Assembly (NCBI GenBank): GCA_022494885.1
Contig: JAGVSM010002727.1
Location: 122,612 to 186,611 of the forward strand
Source of the DNA: Micrasema longulum
Lineage: Eukaryota; Arthropoda; Insecta; Trichoptera; Brachycentridae
Direction of reading: 5' to 3'
DNA: 64,000 bases
In this document: positions 59,186 through 64,000 of the stretch, piece by piece
Layout of the letters: each line of letters starts with the position of its first letter
How positions within the stretch are numbered: the first letter of the stretch is position 1
Program-made: the position numbers and the translations under genes
Notes under the pieces: model-generated
Database searches by the model: none
Seen by the model: only the letters and a program-made list of their open reading frames with translations
Told to the model about the DNA's origin: nothing

Positions 59186-60367
59186 CAGGGGTAGGCGCTT
59201 GAAGTGTTACCAACTTCACGCTGATGTAGCAACCAAACGGCTAATGACAGTGCACTCATGTTTTGACACATGTCAGTCTGTTATATTGTTAATAATTCTA
59301 CAAAAGCATATTGTTTTACGTCACAGTTCAAAAAAGTTATCAAAATAGAATTAAAACTCAATATTGTTATTGCTCTGTATTTGGCTGGAAAATTGCAACC
59401 ACCCATTATTAATGAGCTACGACATTTACATGAGAACTAAATGTTTGTGTATCCAACCATTTCACAATACAATGATACTGGTAGCATGAAAAACTGCCAT
59501 GGAGGTTAACATCCAAAAACACAAACATCGACAGAAATTGTTCGAAAGGCAAGAATTCAACGTAATCCACGACAAAGCGCAGTTCAATTGGCCAAAAAAT
59601 CTCATGATATCTGATCGTAGCATGGGGCGCATATTAAAAAACAAACTAGAATTAAAGCCCTACAAATACAAAAACTGCAAGGTTTAACGCTTGCACAAAA
59701 GGCAGTTCACCAAGCGAGAGCAAAGGTGTTTAAAAAAACTACGGTTCAGCAATATGTCAACAAACAATACGATCGTGTATGGTAACACTGTAAATTATAA
59801 GACAATTAAGACCAGCGAATCGCTCTGCAAAAGCAAGCGCCTGTATTAGTTGGGTCGCGTTAACTGCCACAGGGCGCTCACCACTTTGTTTTTATTGAAC
59901 AGGGCGTAAAGGTAAATTATCAAATCTGCCATGAAAAGATTTTAAATGATGCGTTGTTACCTCGAGTACGTAAAAATACTCGGCATCATCCTATAAAGCC
60001 CGTGAAACCTAACGTTTTTTACAAGAAAGTTCCCATCTTCATTTCATCACAACAGTGGCCTCCATATTCCCCGGACTTAAACCCAATGGACTTTTCCATA
60101 TGGTCCATTCTAGGGGCCAAAGTATCAGCTAAAAGATGGTAGACGGTCGACGCGTATGAAACAAAATACCATCAACCCACATTCGTGCAGCGTGTGAAGC
60201 CTTTTTGGACATACTCGATGCTTTTGTTTTTTTTTTTTTTTATGAACGATAACAATTTTTTTTAATTGAAATGTTTTTACGATTTGCTGAAATTTGTTTT
60301 AAAAAAAAAACAAAGTTCACATAATTACAGAACTTTTAATTGATAACACTTCGAGTGCCGACCCCCG
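59186..60367 (+). mobile_element. Tc1/mariner-superfamily element, 1182 bp, complete ends
   Basis: Flanked by TA on both sides (59184-59185 and 60368-60369), the family's target duplication. Left end CAGGGGTAGGCGCTTGAAGT then GTTA; right end on the minus strand CGGGGGTCGGCACTCGAAGT then GTTAT. Contains a decayed transposase on the plus strand. Confidence 0.88.
59365..60145 (+). pseudogene. Tc1/mariner transposase, inactivated
   Basis: Recognisable pieces in order: the second helix-turn-helix (59530-59690, RQEFNVIHDKAQFNWPKNLM then ISDRSMGRILKNKLELKPYK); TVQQYVNKQYDRVW (59755-59785) after the place where the first catalytic Asp should be; FIEQGVKVNYQICHEKILND (about 59891-59950); and WPPYSPDLNPMDFSIWSILG (60056-60115). 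The last block ends with the third acidic residue as Asp (NPMD), which points to a DDxD-type member. The first catalytic Asp block and the QQD-x-AP-x-H block of the second Asp are not readable, and stops and frame changes separate the pieces. Dead copy. Confidence 0.8.
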
Positions 60368-60369
60368 TA

Positions 60370-61360
60370 AAGGTTAGAAATAGGAAAAAAATGAAATCAA
60401 TATCATGATAAACTAAAAAGTAATTTAACAAATATTCTACATGGGGGACCTTTGATACCTCCCTTGGGCCCAGAAGAATAATAATTCATAAGACGAAACA
60501 TAGACTAACAACCTACTTTTTCATCTAATAATTATCATCAAACATTTATCCGCATAGGTATCTACGTAAAGTAAATGGAGCGTATCTTGATCAAATGTTT
60601 CAGCAAGGTGAGGTGATAAGTCGTACACTTAAGGACAGCGATTACAATAGGAAATTAAGAACGTCATACCTTCACAATGACGGTATAGTTAAATATAATT
60701 TCTCGCGAGCGATTACGAATATACATTACCGACCCCCCTTCTTCAAATTTTGGGTAAGTACATCGATATATAACCAAGGGGACATAAAATGAAATCAACT
60801 TTAGTAGATCAGGGGTATCAAACATTGGTTTTATTATTTTATCTAAAGTCGTATCGTCGGTCGATGTTCTTTGTTCTTGCAATTTAGTTAATTTAAGAGA
60901 GTCTAGAATTTTGTTAAAATTTAATTGATTACTAGAAAAACCCATCTTAAAATTAATACATCTAAGAAACTTATTCCGAATTCTCTCAATAGAATCTGAG
61001 AAAGTGATTTGATATATTTGATTTGATTAATTATGTATAAAATCATAGTTTTATACTTATGTCATTAACATTTTTATTCAATAAACAATAAAAAAAAGAA
61101 AAAGATAATTGATATTTAAATTCATATTTTTTTCGTCAATCCAGCCAACTGTTATAATAATTTCTTCATTTATTTCTATTGATTTATGTGATTCGAAACA
61201 ATGGCAACATTTTTCAATAAAATGTTCATTTTGAATAATTTTAGTCTTGTTCAAATTACTATGTTTTGACCTTAAACATTGTTTCGTTTGATGCTAACAA
61301 CTTTATTTCGCACTCATTTGAAGGTTTATGAGGTATTTACATTAATTATATTTAGTTATT
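60370..61360. other. Gene-free stretch
   Basis: Overlapping 65- and 93-codon ORFs on opposite strands at 60595-60945 have no recognised domain; the phrase GAGCGTATCTTGATCAAATG with GTTTCAGCAAGGTGAGGTGA at 60577-60620 is a possible decayed SINE family 1 body. Otherwise nothing. Confidence 0.45.
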
Positions 61361-61364
61361 TTTA

Positions 61365-61625
61365 GTCCGTCCTTTATGCCGAGTTATTTATTAGTCCGCT
61401 TTGTAGTCGGCGCGTTTACTTTCCCTGCAAGAGGTCATGGGTTCGATTTTGGAATTAAAATAGTATTTTTTTTACACTAGAATATTGTATTAAATAATAA
61501 ACAAAAGTGTATGACTAATTATCTTACATCGACTATATAGATTATCGAAATACGCCGCATTAGGTTTTACCAATACAGTGCCCTATGCACCATTAGGTCT
61601 TGAAAGAGAATAACTATGATGATGA
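61365..61625 (+). mobile_element. SINE family 1 copy
   Basis: Head 'GTAGTCGGCGCGTTTACTTT', 'AGAGGTCATGGGTTCGATTT'; body 'CAATACAGTGCCCTATGCAC', 'CATTAGGTCTTGAAAGAGAA'; tail TAACTATGATGATGAG. Confidence 0.8.
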
Positions 61626-61884
61626 GTTATATTTACTTAAAAAATCATTTGAATCAGTAAAAATCGAACCATTTATCACATATTTTGTTTTGTAATTAGT
61701 TTATTGACTTTTTCGGGAAAATCTCAACAAGCTAAAACTAAAAAAGTAATAATTGAATTTTCAAACACAAAAAAAATATAGTACGATTAAACATTTGAAA
61801 ATAATAATTTGGATTTCTGAATGTTTTAAAAAAAGCATTAAATAAAACGATGTCCACAAATCATAATATTTTTTTTTTTTTTTA

Positions 61885-62125
61885 TTTCATAACTCTGCCA
61901 GCATCCAATGATGCATAGAATACTGCAATAGTACACCAAATGAAGCGTATATTGATCATTTGTTACATTAAGGTATTATGCTTCAGGTGCCAGACCAAGA
62001 ATATGAAATGTTGCAATGTAGAACCAGCTTTCCTTTAATTGTTTCAAGTCAACCTACCCAGAAATCAAATCCAGGACCACCAAAATGTAGGTAGATGATT
62101 CAACCGCTATGCTACGAGGTGGGAA
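61885..62125 (-). mobile_element. SINE family 1 copy
   Basis: Plus strand 'AATGATGCATAGAATACTGC', 'TTATGCTTCAGGTGCCAGAC', 'GTTTCAAGTCAACC', then head 'AATCAAATCCAGGACCACCA' and 'CTATGCTACGAGGTGGG'. Preceded by a T18-20 run at 61868-61885. Confidence 0.8.
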
Positions 62126-62275
62126 TTGCTCTAGTTGATTTATTTCATACCCACAACCGTATTCTTTATCCGCCCGGGCATATATATTTAATTTATTAAG
62201 GTCATTGAAAATATTCCTTAAATATTATTTATTCTCCCCCTTTTAAAGGAATAAATAATTTGGGTAGAAATTATG

Positions 62276-62605
62276 TGACAGGGCGGGTAGAGAATACAGT
62301 TTTGCATGTGAAATAGCAGCAGAACCTTGGTATGTGTAATCGACTCGATGACTACTCTTTGGTACAAATCCTAAAGAAGGAAATCGAATGGAGATAAATT
62401 CACCTCTTAGCGTAGTGGTTGGCACGTTTGCCTACCATGCTTGATGTCCCGGGTTCGATTCCTGGTAAGAGGGAAGTAAAATATTAAATTGTTGTTCTGC
62501 ATTGCAATATTTCCCGCAAGACTTAAGTTAACTTTTTTCGTCTTCTTTTAACGAATTATCTACGAACCACTCTGTGCGGAAAGGAAAATTATGATGATTA
62601 TTTAA
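62276..62605 (+). mobile_element. Composite SINE, copy 4 (most complete)
   Basis: 5' module 'GTAGAGAATACAGTTTTGCA', TGTGAAATAGCAGCAGAACC, 'ATCGACTCGATGACTACTCT', 'GAAATCGAATGGAGATAAAT'; then 'CACCTCTTAGCGTAGTGGTT', 'GGCACGTTTGCCTACCATGC', 'TCCCGGGTTCGATTCCTGGT'; body 'GCATTGCAATATTTCCCGCA'; tail ATTATGATGATTATT. About 330 bases. Confidence 0.8.
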
Positions 62606-64000
62606 ATTAAAATGTCAATTTTGAGTATCCTTTGACATAAAGGTAATTGATAATTTTAAAAATAAAAGAAACTAAAAAAAAATAAGTTACCTAATATGCT
62701 AATGTGAGGAAAATTTACATATTTGGTTATCGGTTTATATAAGAAACTTCAAAGTAGGAAATAAAATAATTTAGCATTGGAATAAAGTTCGATAATTTAG
62801 CTATTTATGTCGAACGAAAAACAATTTTATTTTTCAAGGTAGGTATCAAATACGTTATCCTTATGTGACCTTTGGTTTTGACGTCACAGATTAAGGATCT
62901 TAAAAAATGACCTCGCAAAAAATAGGTCGCGTTTTCATCCCACATGCTAAATTTTGGATACGTTGATCATTATTGCATTCAAAAGAATTCAAACAAGTTT
63001 TTGTTCCCGCGTGGAATAAATCTCAGATGACCAATAACTTCTTTTAAATTTAAATCTTGATGTGAAATTTAACAAATTATATTTTTTTATAAAGCCCCCA
63101 CATAAAAGATATCACAATAAACATACACTTCATAAAATAAAAAATAATAACACCAAACACCTTTCACTGATCATATGTTAATACCAATAACGACAAAACT
63201 AAAATTTAAAAATTTTAATAGACCAAAATTTCATTTACAATATGCATAATTTATGTAATTTATTAGAAATTTATGTAAAATAGACAAAATTTATACAATT
63301 TAATAAAATCGAATACTTTTAACAATAATTCATAAACTGTCTAATAATAAGTTTTTATTATTTTTATGTATGACAATAATTATTTTAATTATAATTTAAA
63401 TAAACAAGTAAAAACAAATAATATTTAAGTAATAAGGATATTAAATAATTAAAAAAAAAAATCATATTAGTGGTACGTTTTTAATTTTTTAGTCAAGGAA
63501 TTTTTATATTTGTGTGGTAGGTACATAACGGTGATGTAACAAGACAAGACCGAAGCGGGGGATTCGAATCCCCCATCGACCGATTTTCGTGAAAAAATAG
63601 AAAGAAGAATTTTCCCGATTTTTATTTTAAATGTTAAAAAGTTGTTTTTTTTAACATTAAAAAAAAAGAAGTAAAAAATACAAGAGTCAATTTCACTTTA
63701 TGTACATAAGCATTCGGCTAACTAACAAAAATGAATAATATACTCGAACGAGTAAAATATGTGTACGCAAAAATATGAATAAATTATTGCACGGTCATAA
63801 ACACTTTCAACGTTTTATTTTCCTGACGCCATATACAAGTAGGCGCTGGGGTCGTTTGGTCCCCCCGTTCGGATTATGTTTAATTTTTAGATGCTTAGTG
63901 AGGTAAATGTTAAGGAGCCAGTCCTTGAACAATCAAATCTTGCAAAAAAATTAAATGATTTCAATTGATCGTTTACTTCTATGATTAACCCTTTTCTTGG
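62606..64000. other. Gene-free AT-rich end of the window
   Basis: Holds an 18-base perfect palindrome at 63557-63574 (GGGGGATTCGAATCCCCC), described among the findings. No gene and no exon 1 for transporter gene 3. Confidence 0.5.

Noticed and set aside
1..64000. CRISPR array, bacterial operons or phage genes
   Set aside because: No regularly spaced repeats and no prokaryotic gene density; introns, SINEs and LINEs show a eukaryotic genome.

Overview
This is a 64 kb piece of an AT-rich, intron-bearing animal genome, almost certainly an insect. The only intact protein-coding genes are three paralogous major-facilitator sugar transporters of the insect facilitated trehalose transporter (Tret1-like) type. 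Everything else that can be recognised is transposon debris typical of a large arthropod genome: tRNA-derived SINEs, 3' ends of non-LTR retrotransposons, a Tc1/mariner relic, MITEs and foldback elements. I cannot fix the insect order from sequence alone.

Layout. 1-25 kb: no gene; foldback repeats, LINE tails, SINEs, a nested terminal-inverted-repeat element (5.5-6.85 kb) and a 361 bp palindromic MITE with TATA flanks (21.3 kb). 25.3-30.4 kb: transporter gene 1 (minus strand), a long coding exon, a 3.67 kb repeat-filled intron and an 85 bp first coding exon. 31.4-33.1 kb: a DNA transposon with a GTAGGGTAGACCGGGGACA terminal repeat and a remnant pipsqueak-type helix-turn-helix ORF. 33.7-35.7 kb: LINE and SINE fragments and a pogo/Tigger-like relic. 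36.4-39.7 kb: transporter gene 2 (minus strand), same two-exon structure with a 1.92 kb intron. 42.2-42.9 kb: a pogo-like relic abutting a GC-rich 400 bp MITE. 44.3-45.7 kb: transporter gene 3 (minus strand), main exon only; no first exon was found. 46-64 kb: dense repeats, including four composite SINEs with an extra 5' module, a PLE-like inverted pair, and a bounded 1182 bp mariner copy (59.2-60.4 kb).

The three transporters lie in the same orientation about 8-11 kb apart and, where exon 1 is visible, share an identical gene structure (28 codons, phase-1 intron). This points to tandem duplication. Genes 1 and 3 keep a set of glutamines in predicted transmembrane helices, while gene 2 has lost three of them, suggesting divergence in substrate. 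Such proteins move sugars (trehalose, glucose) across the plasma membrane by facilitated diffusion; the true substrates here are inferred from family only.
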